Below are positions 1 through 8,136 of a DNA stretch of 64,000 nt, piece after piece (position 1 is the first letter of the stretch; each line of letters opens with the position of its first letter). The DNA is taken from the NCBI GenBank assembly GCA_003241055.1, contig QFOD01000026.1, positions 1 to 64,000 of the forward strand, read 5' to 3'. The notes under the pieces are model-generated. The model had not been told where the DNA came from. It saw only the letters and a program-made list of their open reading frames with translations, and searched no databases. Origin of the DNA: Roseateles depolymerans (lineage in GTDB: Bacteria; Pseudomonadota; Gammaproteobacteria; Burkholderiales; Burkholderiaceae_C). A program made the translations under genes and the position numbers.

Positions 1-98
1 GAATCGGTCACGATCAACCAGAACGGCCGGTCACGATCGACCAGAACCGTCGGTCACGTTGGGCCAGAACGAGCGGTCACGTTGGTCCGGAATACCCA
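1..98. mobile_element. Terminal repeat end of a probable IS21-family insertion sequence (partial)
   Basis: The first 98 bases hold tandem 23-bp units that begin GGTCACG and end in CC(A/G)GAA plus four to five variable bases. Multiple spaced terminal repeats of this kind, finishing in a CA dinucleotide (here at 97-98), are typical of IS21-type ends bound by the IstA transposase. The transposase genes would lie left of position 1 and cannot be seen. The IS21 assignment rests on the repeat architecture and on recollection of similar ends. An iteron or other protein-binding array is the alternative. Confidence 0.55.
6..97. repeat. Four tandem 23-bp direct repeats
   Basis: Units lie at 6-28, 29-51, 52-74 and 75-97, with the tail of a fifth unit at 1-5. 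Units 1 and 2 share GGTCACGATC and units 3 and 4 share GGTCACGTTGG. The spacing is exactly 23 bp, about two helical turns, so a protein could bind every copy on the same DNA face. Confidence 0.9.
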
Positions 99-154
99 GT
101 CTGGGGGACTGGGCCGAGGGGCGCGAGCTGCTGGCCGGCCTGGCGAAGGCCTGA
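98..154 (+). pseudogene. Possible C-terminal coding remnant abutting the IS-like end
   Basis: A short open frame directly after the repeat end reads SLGDWAEGRELLAGLAKA and stops at 152-154, 16 bases before parB. Its composition resembles coding sequence and its place is where parA normally ends. It may be the tail of a gene, possibly parA, cut by the element. The stretch is too short to identify and could be chance in GC-rich DNA. Confidence 0.25.
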
Positions 155-170
155 AGGACAATCCGCCTCC

Positions 171-1076
171 ATGGTCACCAAGAAACCCAAAGGCCTGGGA
201 CTCGGCCTCGAAGCCCTGCTCGGCCCCAAAGTCAGCGACACCCCCGCGCCCGAGCGCGACGGCACGCCCAGCACCCTCAGGCTCGAACAGATGCAGGCCG
301 GCAAGTACCAGCCGCGTACCCGCATGGACGAGGGCTCGCTGTACGAGCTTGCCGAGAGCATCAAGGGCCAGGGCATCATGCAGCCGATCCTTGTTCGCCC
401 CATCGCACCGAACGGCAGCGTGGCCTACGAGATCATCGCCGGCGAACGGCGCTTCCGCGCCGCCCGGCTGGCGGGCCTGCGCGAGGTGCCCGTGCTGGTC
501 AAGGCGGTGCCGGACGAATCCGCCGCCGCGATGGCGCTGATCGAGAACATCCAGCGCGAAGACCTCAACCCGCTGGAAGAGGCCCAGGGCCTCAAGCGCC
601 TGACCGACGAGTTCGGGCTCACGCACGAGGCGGCGGCCCAGGCCGTGGGCCGCTCGCGCAGTGCAGCGAGCAATCTGCTGCGCCTGCTGAACCTGGCCGC
701 GCCCGTGCAGAACATGCTGATGGCCGGCGACCTCGACATGGGTCATGCCCGCGCGCTGCTGCCGCTGGACGGCGCCACGCAGATCACCACGGCCAGCGAG
801 ATCGCCGCGAAAAAACTCAGCGTGCGCGAGGCCGAGAAGCTGGTCGCCAGGACCCAAGGGGCGGCCCGCCAGGCGCCGCTGCTGCGCGTGAAGAGCGACA
901 AGAGCCGCGACGTGCTGCGCCTGGAAGAAGAGCTGGCCGACGCCCTCGGCACCACGGTCGAGATCCGTGTGAAGAAGCGCAACAAGCGCGGCGGCCAGAG
1001 TGGTGAGCTCGCCATTCATTTCGATTCGCTGGATGCGCTGTCGGGCCTGCTGGACAAGCTGCGTCCGGCCGACTGA
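171..1076 (+). CDS. parB: Chromosome-partitioning protein ParB (ParB/RepB/Spo0J family)
   Basis: This 301-residue protein binds parS sites and, as a CTP-dependent clamp, loads partition complexes that ParA segregates. The N-terminal ParB domain (about 35-125) carries the GERRFRA nucleotide-binding motif at 91-97. A helix-turn-helix follows (about 140-170, with EAAAQAVGRSRSAASNLL), then a C-terminal dimerisation segment ending LSGLLDKLRPAD. Length is normal for chromosomal ParB. The usual upstream parA is absent from the visible sequence and is replaced by an IS-like end. The downstream neighbour is prkA rather than the ATP synthase genes common in Burkholderiales, so the locus looks rearranged. 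Confidence 0.93.
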   Translation: MVTKKPKGLGLGLEALLGPKVSDTPAPERDGTPSTLRLEQMQAGKYQPRTRMDEGSLYELAESIKGQGIMQPILVRPIAPNGSVAYEIIAGERRFRAARLAGLREVPVLVKAVPDESAAAMALIENIQREDLNPLEEAQGLKRLTDEFGLTHEAAAQAVGRSRSAASNLLRLLNLAAPVQNMLMAGDLDMGHARALLPLDGATQITTASEIAAKKLSVREAEKLVARTQGAARQAPLLRVKSDKSRDVLRLEEELADALGTTVEIRVKKRNKRGGQSGELAIHFDSLDALSGLLDKLRPAD

Positions 1077-1374
1077 GCCCCCGCTGTCAAGGCCCCCCCA
1101 TGCGTGTGGTTTGTCCGCACGGTGCCAGGTCTTGCGCTTGCAAGGGGCGTATGCTGGACCGCACATGTCAACCGAAATCCGGCATGGATTGTTGACAGGC
1201 AGACAGCGGCTTATTCTTGAGACCAGCACCTTGCGGCCCATGCGAATCTGGCCGCAAGCCGAGTGGAGAGTTCTGATGACGCCTTGCAGTTGAGGCGCGA
1301 TCAGAACCCCCCAGCAGCAAGCGGACACGCGGTGCCCAGCTGCTCCTGTGGAGTTCGTAGCCCAGGAGATCGGC
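1077..1374. other. Intergenic region between parB and prkA
   Basis: This 298-bp gap has no convincing gene. A TTGACA hexamer lies at 1192-1197 but no good -10 box follows at 16-18 bp. I looked for a sigma-54 site (GG-N10-GC), because enterobacterial yeaGH is nitrogen-regulated, and found only an off-spacing near-match around 1120-1136. The prkA ribosome binding site AGGAGA is at 1364-1369. Confidence 0.5.
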
Positions 1375-3297
1375 ATGGATGTGATCAGCCATTTCGCGGC
1401 GCGCTACGAGCGCACCAAGGTCGAGGAGCTCAGCCTCGAGGACTACCTGGCCGAGTGCAAGCGCAACCCGCTTGCCTACGCCACTGCGGCCGAGCGCATG
1501 CTGCAGGCGATCGGCGAGCCGCAGATGCTCGACACGCGCAACGACCCGCGGCTGTCCCGCATCTTTGCGAACAAAACGATCAAGATCTACCCCGCCTTCG
1601 CCGAGTTCTACGGGCTCGAGGAGGCGATCGAACAGGTCGTCAGCTATTTCCGCCATGCCGCACAGGGACTGGAGGAAAAAAAGCAGATCCTCTACCTGCT
1701 GGGCCCGGTGGGCGGTGGCAAGAGCTCCATCGCCGAGCGGCTCAAGGTGCTGATGGAGCAGGTGCCGTTCTACGCGCTCAAGGGCTCGCCGGTGAACGAG
1801 TCGCCGCTGGGCCTCTTTGACCCGGCCGAAGACGGCCCGCTGCTGGAAAAGGAATACGGCATCCCCAGCCGCTACCTGAACCGCATCCTCAGCCCGCGGG
1901 CCGTGAAGCGGCTCGAGGAGTTCGGCGGCGACATCCGCAAGTTCAAGGTCGTGAAGCGCTACCCCAGCGTGCTCAAGCAGCTCGGCGTGGCCAAGACCGA
2001 GCCAGGTGACGAGAACAACCAGGACATCTCGTCTCTGGTCGGCAAGGTCGACATCCGCAAGCTCGAGACCTATGCGCAGGATGACCCCGACGCCTACAGC
2101 TACTCCGGCGGCCTGTGCCTGGCCAACCAGGGCCTGCTGGAGTTTGTCGAGATGTTCAAGGCGCCCATCAAGGTGCTGCACCCGCTGCTGACGGCCACTC
2201 AAGAGGGCAACTACAAGGGCACCGAAGGCTTCGGCGCGATTCCCTTCGACGGCATCGTGCTGGCGCACAGCAACGAAAGCGAGTGGAAGACCTTCCGCAA
2301 CAACAAGAACAACGAAGCCTTCCTGGACCGGGTCTACATCGTCAAGGTGCCCTACTGCCTGCGCGTGACCGAGGAGGTGCGTATCTACGAGAAGCTGATC
2401 CGCAACTCCTCGCTGGGCCAGGCCGCCTGCGCGCCGGGCACGCTGAAGATGATGGCGCAGTTCGCGGTGCTGACACGACTGAAGGAGCCCGAGAACTCCT
2501 CGCTGTTCAGCAAGATGCAGGTCTATGACGGCGAGAACCTGAAGGACACCGACCCGCGCGCCAAGAGCATCCAGGAGTACCGCGACTACGCGGGCGTGGA
2601 CGAGGGCATGGCCGGCATCAGCACGCGCTTCGCGTACAAGATCCTGTCCCGCGTCTTCAACTTCGACTCCAGCGAGATCGCCGCGAACCCGGTTCATCTG
2701 ATGTATGTGCTGGAGCAGCAGATCGAGCGCGAGCAGTTCCCCAAGGAGACCGAGGAGAAGTACGTCGGCTTCATCAAGGAGCAGTTGTCCACACGCTATG
2801 CGGAGTTCATCGGCAAGGAAATCCAGACCGCTTATCTGGAAAGTTATTCAGAGTACGGCCAGAACATCTTCGACCGCTATGTGACCTATGCCGACTACTG
2901 GATACAGGATCAGGAATACCGCGACACCGACACCGGCGAGGTCTTCGACCGCGTGGCGCTGAATGCCGAGCTTGAAAAGATAGAAAAGCCCGCGGGCATC
3001 TCCAACCCCAAGGACTTCCGCAACGAGATCGTCAACTTCGTGCTGCGCGCCCGGGCCAACAACCAGGGCAAGAACCCGAACTGGACCAGCTACGAGAAGC
3101 TGCGCACGGTGATCGAGAAGAAGATGTTCTCCAACACCGAGGAGCTGCTGCCGGTCATCAGCTTCAACGCCAAGGCCAGCGCCGAGGACGCCAAGAAGCA
3201 CGAGAACTTCGTGCAGCGCATGGTGGACAAGGGCTACACGGCCAAGCAGGTGCGCTTGCTGTGCGAGTGGTATCTGAGGGTTCGCAAGTCCAGCTGA
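1375..3297 (+). CDS. prkA: PrkA family serine protein kinase (YeaG)
   Basis: This 640-residue protein matches E. coli YeaG along its whole length. PrkA proteins have an AAA+ module with Walker A (GPVGGGKS, 110-117) and a C-terminal kinase-related domain, and act in nutrient-stress adaptation. I chose the ATG at 1375 because AGGAGA precedes it by 5 bases and the N-terminus then aligns with YeaG. A GTG 27 bases upstream would add nine unconserved residues. It heads a cluster with yeaH and spoVR, a trio that co-occurs in many proteobacteria. Confidence 0.95.
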   Translation: MDVISHFAARYERTKVEELSLEDYLAECKRNPLAYATAAERMLQAIGEPQMLDTRNDPRLSRIFANKTIKIYPAFAEFYGLEEAIEQVVSYFRHAAQGLEEKKQILYLLGPVGGGKSSIAERLKVLMEQVPFYALKGSPVNESPLGLFDPAEDGPLLEKEYGIPSRYLNRILSPRAVKRLEEFGGDIRKFKVVKRYPSVLKQLGVAKTEPGDENNQDISSLVGKVDIRKLETYAQDDPDAYSYSGGLCLANQGLLEFVEMFKAPIKVLHPLLTATQEGNYKGTEGFGAIPFDGIVLAHSNESEWKTFRNNKNNEAFLDRVYIVKVPYCLRVTEEVRIYEKLIRNSSLGQAACAPGTLKMMAQFAVLTRLKEPENSSLFSKMQVYDGENLKDTDPRAKSIQEYRDYAGVDEGMAGISTRFAYKILSRVFNFDSSEIAANPVHLMYVLEQQIEREQFPKETEEKYVGFIKEQLSTRYAEFIGKEIQTAYLESYSEYGQNIFDRYVTYADYWIQDQEYRDTDTGEVFDRVALNAELEKIEKPAGISNPKDFRNEIVNFVLRARANNQGKNPNWTSYEKLRTVIEKKMFSNTEELLPVISFNAKASAEDAKKHENFVQRMVDKGYTAKQVRLLCEWYLRVRKSS

Positions 3298-3346
3298 ACA
3301 TGAACCTCTCGTCCGGCGCGTACGTCGGCCGCCTCCCTTGCGGGAC

Positions 3347-3371
3347 GCCGGCCGGCTTGAGACGGGCCGGC
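3347..3371 (+). other. GC-rich hairpin between prkA and yeaH
   Basis: Perfect 7-bp arms GCCGGCC (3347-3353) and GGCCGGC (3365-3371) enclose an 11-nt loop in the 98-bp gap. No U-tract follows, so it is more likely an mRNA-stability or processing element than a terminator. Confidence 0.35.
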
Positions 3372-3395
3372 ACTCGGCCCGCCGAAAGGTAGTGC

Positions 3396-4676
3396 ATGTC
3401 GCTTCAGCAAATCATCGACCGGCGGCTTTCAGGCAAGAACAAGTCGATCGGCAACCGCGAGCGCTTTCTGCGCCGGCACAAGGAGCAGATCCGCGACGCG
3501 GTGAAGCGTGCCGTCGATGGCCGGGGCATCCGCGACATGGAGCGCGGCGAAGAGGTTCGCATCCCCAAGAAGGACCTCAGCGAACCCGTGTTCGGCCACG
3601 GCGATGGCGGCGTGCGCGAGGTCGTGCGACCGGGCAACCAGGAATACGTGAAGGGCGATCGGGTCGCCAAGCCCAAGGGCGGCCAGGGCGGTGGCTCGGG
3701 TGCCGGGCAGGCCAGCGATTCCGGTGAGGGCGAGGACGACTTCGTCTTCCACCTCAGCAAGGAAGAGTTCATGCAGGTCTTCTTCGACGACCTGGCCCTG
3801 CCCAACCTGGCCCGCACCACGCTGGCGGATACGCCGGAGTACAAAACCCACCGTGCCGGCTTCGTGTCTGATGGCACGCCCACCAACCTGCACGTGGTGC
3901 GCTCGATGCGCGGCGCCCTGGGCCGCCGCATCGCGCTGGGCATGAGCAAGCGCCGCGAACTGCACGAGCTCGAGGCGCGCGAACAGGAGCTGCTGAAGGA
4001 AGACCGCCCCGAGACGCCGCGCCTGCTGGCCGAGACACGGGAACGTCTGCAAGAGCTTCGCTCCCGCCTGGACGCCATCCCCTTCCTGGACCCGCTGGAC
4101 CTGCGCTACCGCTCGCGCGTGCGCGTGCCCGTGCCCACCACGCGGGCCGTGATGTTCTGCCTGATGGACGTATCGGGCTCCATGGACGAGGCGCGCAAGG
4201 ACCTCGCCAAGCGCTTCTTCATCCTGCTCTACCTGTTCCTGACGCGGCACTACGAGAAGATCGACGTGGTCTTCATCCGCCACCACACGCAGGCGCAGGA
4301 GGTGGACGAGCAGAACTTCTTCCACGCCACCGAAACCGGCGGCACCGTGGTGTCCAGCGCGCTGGTGCTGATGGAGCAGATCATCCGCGAGCGCTACTCC
4401 CCCACCGAGTGGAACATCTACGGCGCCCAGGCCAGCGACGGCGACAACTGGCACCACGACAGCGGCCGCTGCCGCGAACTGCTGGCCGACAAGATCCTGC
4501 CGCTGTGCCGTTACTTCGCCTATGTGCAGGTGGCCGAGCCCGAACAGAACCTCTGGGAAGAGTACGAGAAGCTGGCCGAGGAACAGCCCCACTTCGCGAT
4601 GCGCAAGGCCGTCGAGGCCTCGCAGATCTACCCGGTATTCCGCGAGCTGTTCAAGAAGGAAGGGGCCTCCGCATGA
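3396..4676 (+). CDS. yeaH: YeaH/YhbH family protein (DUF444, VWA-like)
   Basis: This 426-residue protein starts MSLQQIIDRRLSGKNKS, typical of YeaH. A charged N-terminal half rich in Arg, Glu and Lys precedes a von Willebrand A-like region with a MIDAS-type motif MDVSGSMDE at 257-265. YeaH is the regular partner of PrkA and the pair is thought to act together in stress signalling, though its biochemical role is unsettled. It lies 98 bp after prkA and 54 bp before spoVR on the same strand, consistent with one operon. Confidence 0.93.
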   Translation: MSLQQIIDRRLSGKNKSIGNRERFLRRHKEQIRDAVKRAVDGRGIRDMERGEEVRIPKKDLSEPVFGHGDGGVREVVRPGNQEYVKGDRVAKPKGGQGGGSGAGQASDSGEGEDDFVFHLSKEEFMQVFFDDLALPNLARTTLADTPEYKTHRAGFVSDGTPTNLHVVRSMRGALGRRIALGMSKRRELHELEAREQELLKEDRPETPRLLAETRERLQELRSRLDAIPFLDPLDLRYRSRVRVPVPTTRAVMFCLMDVSGSMDEARKDLAKRFFILLYLFLTRHYEKIDVVFIRHHTQAQEVDEQNFFHATETGGTVVSSALVLMEQIIRERYSPTEWNIYGAQASDGDNWHHDSGRCRELLADKILPLCRYFAYVQVAEPEQNLWEEYEKLAEEQPHFAMRKAVEASQIYPVFRELFKKEGASA

Positions 4677-4730
4677 GGTCTAACTGCCTGGCCGGGGTCG
4701 GTCGACGTACCCGCTGGACGAGGGGCTGAC

Positions 4731-6329
4731 ATGAGTTGCAAGGAAGACCGCCGCCATCACGAGCGCGCCGCGACACCACCGCGCGGTGTGGAACGCCGCC
4801 AGCGCCAGCCGCTGCGCCGCATGCTGCCGCTGGAACAACGCCCCGCCCAGCCGCTGCCCTCCCCCAACGACTGGACCTTCCAGCTCATCGAGGACTATCA
4901 CGCGGTGATCCGCCAGACCGCCGAGCGCTACGGGCTGGACACCTACCCCAACCAGCTCGAGGTCATCACGGCCGAGCAGATGATGGATGCCTACGCGTCA
5001 GTGGGCATGCCGGTGAACTACCGGCACTGGAGCTACGGCAAGGAGTTCATCGCCACCGAGCGCAACTACAAGCGCGGCCAGATGGGCCTGGCCTACGAGA
5101 TCGTCATCAACTCCGACCCCTGCATTGCCTACCTGATGGAGGAGAACACGCTGGCCATGCAGGCACTGGTCATCGCCCACGCCTGCTACGGCCACAACAG
5201 CTTCTTCAAGGGCAACTACCTGTTTCGCATGTGGACGGACGCGTCCTCCATCATCGACTACCTCGTCTACGCCAAGAACTACGTGGCCGAGTGCGAGGAG
5301 CGCCACGGGCTGGACGCGGTGGAGACGCTGCTGGACAGCTGCCACGCGCTGATGAACCACGGCGTGGACCGCTACCGCCGCCCCGCCAAGCTCAGCCTGG
5401 CCGAAGAGCGTGCGCGCCTGAAGGACCGGGAGCAACACGCCCAGTCACAGGTCAACGACCTCTGGCGCACGCTGCCCAAGAAGCCGGACCGCCCCGACGA
5501 GGCCGCCGAGAGCCGCCGCTTCCCCGACGAGCCGCAGGAGAACCTGCTGTACTTCATCGAGAAGAACGCCCCGCTCTTGGAACCCTGGCAGCGCGAGATC
5601 GTGCGCATCGTGCGCAAGATCGCGCAGTACTTCTACCCGCAGCGCCAGACCCAGGTCATGAACGAAGGCTGGGCCACGTTCTGGCACCACCGCCTGCTGA
5701 ACCAGATGTACGACGACGGCTACCTGGCCGACGGCATGATGATCGAGTGGCTGAAGTCCCACACCAATGTGGTCTACCAGCACCCGAGTGCCCAGCTCAA
5801 CCCGTATGCGCTAGGCTTTGCGATGTACACCGACATCAAGCGCATCTGCGAGGCGCCCACCGACGAAGACCGCGCCTGGTTCCCCGACATCGCCGGCAGC
5901 GACTGGCTGCCCACGCTGGATCACGCGATGCGCAACTTCAAGGACGAGAGCTTCATCGGGCAATACCTGTCACCCAAGGTGATGCGGGATTTCCGGCTCT
6001 TCGCGGTGCTGGACGACGAAGCCAAGACCGAATACGAGATCTCGGCCATCCATGACGAAGCCGGCTACCGCCACCTGCGCCAGGCCCTCTCGCGGCAATA
6101 CGACCTGTCGGCCCGCGAGCCCAACATCCAGGTCTGGAACGTGAACCTGCGCGGCGACCGCTCGCTGACGCTGCGCCACGTGCAGCACCAGAACCGGCCG
6201 CTGCACGACAACGCGCAGGAGGTTCTGCGGCATGTCGGGCGGCTGTGGGGCTTCGGCGTCCAGCTGGAGAGCGTCAACGGCCGCGGCGACGTGACGCGCC
6301 GCTGGAGCGTGCCGCCGCAATCCGCCTGA
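4731..6329 (+). CDS. spoVR: SpoVR family protein (YcgB)
   Basis: This 532-residue protein is highly similar to E. coli YcgB from about residue 43 on (PSPNDWTFQLIEDYHAVI). Conserved blocks include HACYGHNSFFKGNYLF, MNEGWATFWHHRLL and NPYALGFAMYTDIKRIC. His and Glu in HACYGHN and NEGWATFWHH suggest a metal site. In Bacillus SpoVR affects spore cortex. In non-sporulating proteobacteria it is a stress-associated protein of unknown activity that co-occurs with PrkA and YeaH. The first 40 or so residues are Arg-rich and poorly conserved, so the true start could be internal. The ATG at 4731 is the first in frame. Confidence 0.93.
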   Translation: MSCKEDRRHHERAATPPRGVERRQRQPLRRMLPLEQRPAQPLPSPNDWTFQLIEDYHAVIRQTAERYGLDTYPNQLEVITAEQMMDAYASVGMPVNYRHWSYGKEFIATERNYKRGQMGLAYEIVINSDPCIAYLMEENTLAMQALVIAHACYGHNSFFKGNYLFRMWTDASSIIDYLVYAKNYVAECEERHGLDAVETLLDSCHALMNHGVDRYRRPAKLSLAEERARLKDREQHAQSQVNDLWRTLPKKPDRPDEAAESRRFPDEPQENLLYFIEKNAPLLEPWQREIVRIVRKIAQYFYPQRQTQVMNEGWATFWHHRLLNQMYDDGYLADGMMIEWLKSHTNVVYQHPSAQLNPYALGFAMYTDIKRICEAPTDEDRAWFPDIAGSDWLPTLDHAMRNFKDESFIGQYLSPKVMRDFRLFAVLDDEAKTEYEISAIHDEAGYRHLRQALSRQYDLSAREPNIQVWNVNLRGDRSLTLRHVQHQNRPLHDNAQEVLRHVGRLWGFGVQLESVNGRGDVTRRWSVPPQSA

Positions 6330-6336
6330 GGCGGCC

Positions 6337-6858
6337 CTACTTCACCAGCTCGGGCAGCGAGTACTCGAAGTCGTAGAAATGCTTGCCCGCCTCGATGCGG
6401 ATCTTCAGGCTGCCCTGCAGGCCGATCAGGTCCCCCGAGCCCGAATCGGGCACGACGGTGATGCTCAGACTCTGGGCGCCCTGATCCATCACGCCTGAAT
6501 GCTGCAGCACGAAGCTGCCCTTGCGGCCCTGCAGGCTGCCGGTCACACGTTCCAGCGCCACATAGCCCGCCGAGCCGCGGGTCTGCGTCATGGCCGTCAG
6601 CATCTCGCCATGCCCTTGCGCCACCAGGTCACCCTCGAAGGCCTTGTCCAGCGTCATGCGGGCCAGCTTGGCATTGCCGTCGCCGAAATCGGCCTCGGCC
6701 TGTGCCGGCTTCATCTGCACGGTAAAGCTGCCGTGAGCAGCATATTGATTGCGTAGCGGCATGGCGGTCTGGGCCCAGGACGGTGACACGAGCACGGCTG
6801 ACAGGGCCAGCAGACCGGCAGTCCGGGCCGGCCACCCGCGACGGAAGAAAGCGCTCAT
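6337..6858 (-). CDS. DUF3224 domain-containing periplasmic protein
   Basis: This 173-residue protein has an N-terminal signal peptide (arginines, hydrophobic stretch LLALSAVLVSPSWA, probable cleavage after SWAQ). The mature part resembles the DUF3224 beta-barrel-like family, with repeated features such as DKAFEGDLVAQGHGEML, GSAGYVALERVTGSL and GRKGSFVLQHSG. No enzymatic role is established. It is convergent with spoVR, 7 bp apart, so it belongs to a separate transcript. Confidence 0.75.
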   Translation of the reverse strand: MSAFFRRGWPARTAGLLALSAVLVSPSWAQTAMPLRNQYAAHGSFTVQMKPAQAEADFGDGNAKLARMTLDKAFEGDLVAQGHGEMLTAMTQTRGSAGYVALERVTGSLQGRKGSFVLQHSGVMDQGAQSLSITVVPDSGSGDLIGLQGSLKIRIEAGKHFYDFEYSLPELVK

Positions 6859-6981
6859 CGGAATCCTTCGGTTGGATGCCTCAGTGTGCGCGCAAAACCC
6901 GCCCCTGCGGTCAGCACCAACCCGTTGGCGAGCTGAGCCTAGCGGCCAGGCGCCTGCTGCATGCAGGCACCTGGCGCCGCA

Positions 6982-7653
6982 TCAGCGGCGACGGCGACGC
7001 AGCGCCACCAGGCCCAGGCCAGACCCAAGCAGCAGCAGCGAGGACGGCTCCGGCACAGGTGCGGCGACCGTGTAGGCCAGATTGGCCAGGAACAACCCAT
7101 TGCCCTCCACCGCGCCCTCGATCTGAACCGACGTGACCGGCTTGTCGAACACGATGCCGGCAAACAGCGGCTGGCTGATGTTCCAGTTGGTCACATAGCC
7201 CGGGAAGAAGTCATGCGTGCCGTCGGCATAGGTCACCGTCATCGGCGACGGAATCAGGCCGTCCGGGCCCGACACCTGCCCGTTGCCGAACACCTGGATG
7301 CCGAACGAACGGATCGGCTGGGCGAACGTGAAGGTGGCGACGTCCGGGTTCGCGAAATAGACGAAATGCCCCTGCACGAAGTTGAAGTGGTCGATCGGCC
7401 CACCGCTGAAGTACGGGCTGCCGCTGCCACACCACATCACCGGCGAGCAGGAGAAGGTCACGTCACCCCAGGTCCAGGACGTTCCGTTCTGCGTATAGGC
7501 GCCGGAAAAGTCCTGGTAGCTGTACTGCCCCAGCAGTGCCATCGCAAAGTCTGCCGGGCTCTCGTAGAAGCTGTCGGCCACGGCAGTGGACGGCAGCACG
7601 GCGGCAGCGCTCAGCGTCAGGCCGAGCAGCGCCTTGTTCATCAACGTCGTCAT
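6982..7653 (-). CDS. PEP-CTERM sorting domain-containing protein
   Basis: This 223-residue secreted protein has an N-terminal signal peptide (MTTLMNKALLGLTLSAAA). Its C-terminal sorting signal has the VPEP motif (APVPEPSSLLLL), a hydrophobic segment and a final run of arginines. Such proteins are cleaved by an exosortase and displayed on the surface, often with extracellular polysaccharide. I chose the start at 7653 because GAGGA sits 7 bases upstream. A GTG-like or ATG start 18 bases earlier is less well placed. The body has no recognised domain. Confidence 0.85.
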   Translation of the reverse strand: MTTLMNKALLGLTLSAAAVLPSTAVADSFYESPADFAMALLGQYSYQDFSGAYTQNGTSWTWGDVTFSCSPVMWCGSGSPYFSGGPIDHFNFVQGHFVYFANPDVATFTFAQPIRSFGIQVFGNGQVSGPDGLIPSPMTVTYADGTHDFFPGYVTNWNISQPLFAGIVFDKPVTSVQIEGAVEGNGLFLANLAYTVAAPVPEPSSLLLLGSGLGLVALRRRRR

Positions 7654-8136
7654 CTCAGGGTCCTCGATCAACAGATGGTGGGCGGCAGGTTCGGAGGGAG
7701 AACGGCGCGAATACAGCAGGCCGACGGGTCAGCCGTCGCTAGCGCCCTGCCACCCGGCCGCGGCGCCATCCAGCCTGCATCAATCCCTCGAGAACGTGCA
7801 GACTTCATGTCAATGCGCCGTTATTGACAGCGTAGTCATTCTGGCTTCGCCCTGCCCCAGGGAATCTCCCAGGCGGCAGATCAAACCTCGCTCGACGCCC
7901 TGTCGTCGTACCGGAAGCGAGCACATCTCGGTGCACCAAACCACGTCCGCCCCAGCATCGGGCGTGACCGCACCAAGCTGAAGCAATTCGCCGACAGCCC
8001 CGTGAAACAAGCCGACATACTCCGTCGGCAAGGCGCAACAACCCACCCTTCCGGCGCTCGCGACGCCACCCTGCCCCGGGACAATACGGATAGCCGCCCC
8101 CGAATGTCAGGGGGCGATATTTTTTGGAGTTGATCG
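7654..8136. other. Intergenic region upstream of the TonB receptor
   Basis: This 483-bp stretch separates the divergent PEP-CTERM gene and the TonB-dependent receptor. Short antisense frames here lack coding character. It holds an imperfect hairpin around 7854-7878 (CTGCC/GGCAG arms) and a terminator-like hairpin at 8095-8126. I searched for the cobalamin riboswitch box and other known TonB-receptor leaders and saw none. Confidence 0.5.
8095..8126 (+). terminator. Terminator-like hairpin directly upstream of the TonB receptor start
   Basis: A perfect 7-bp stem CGCCCCC (8095-8101) / GGGGGCG (8110-8116) with an 8-nt loop is followed by AT and a run of T ending at 8125. The ribosome binding site GGAG comes next and the start codon is at 8137. 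No gene on this strand lies upstream within 1.8 kb, so it may be a leader attenuator of the receptor gene. Confidence 0.55.

Noticed and set aside
1120..1136. Sigma-54 promoter before prkA
   Set aside because: The GG and GC elements are one base too far apart and the rest of the consensus is poor.
1348..1374. Upstream GTG start for prkA
   Set aside because: The ATG at 1375 has AGGAGA at the right distance and matches the family N-terminus.
7805..8046. Small minus-strand frames in the leader region
   Set aside because: There is no ribosome binding site, and the composition is unlike a protein with high Cys and random hydrophobicity.
7672..8094. Cobalamin or other known riboswitch before the TonB receptor
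   Set aside because: No cobalamin box or other class-specific core could be found. Only generic hairpins are present.
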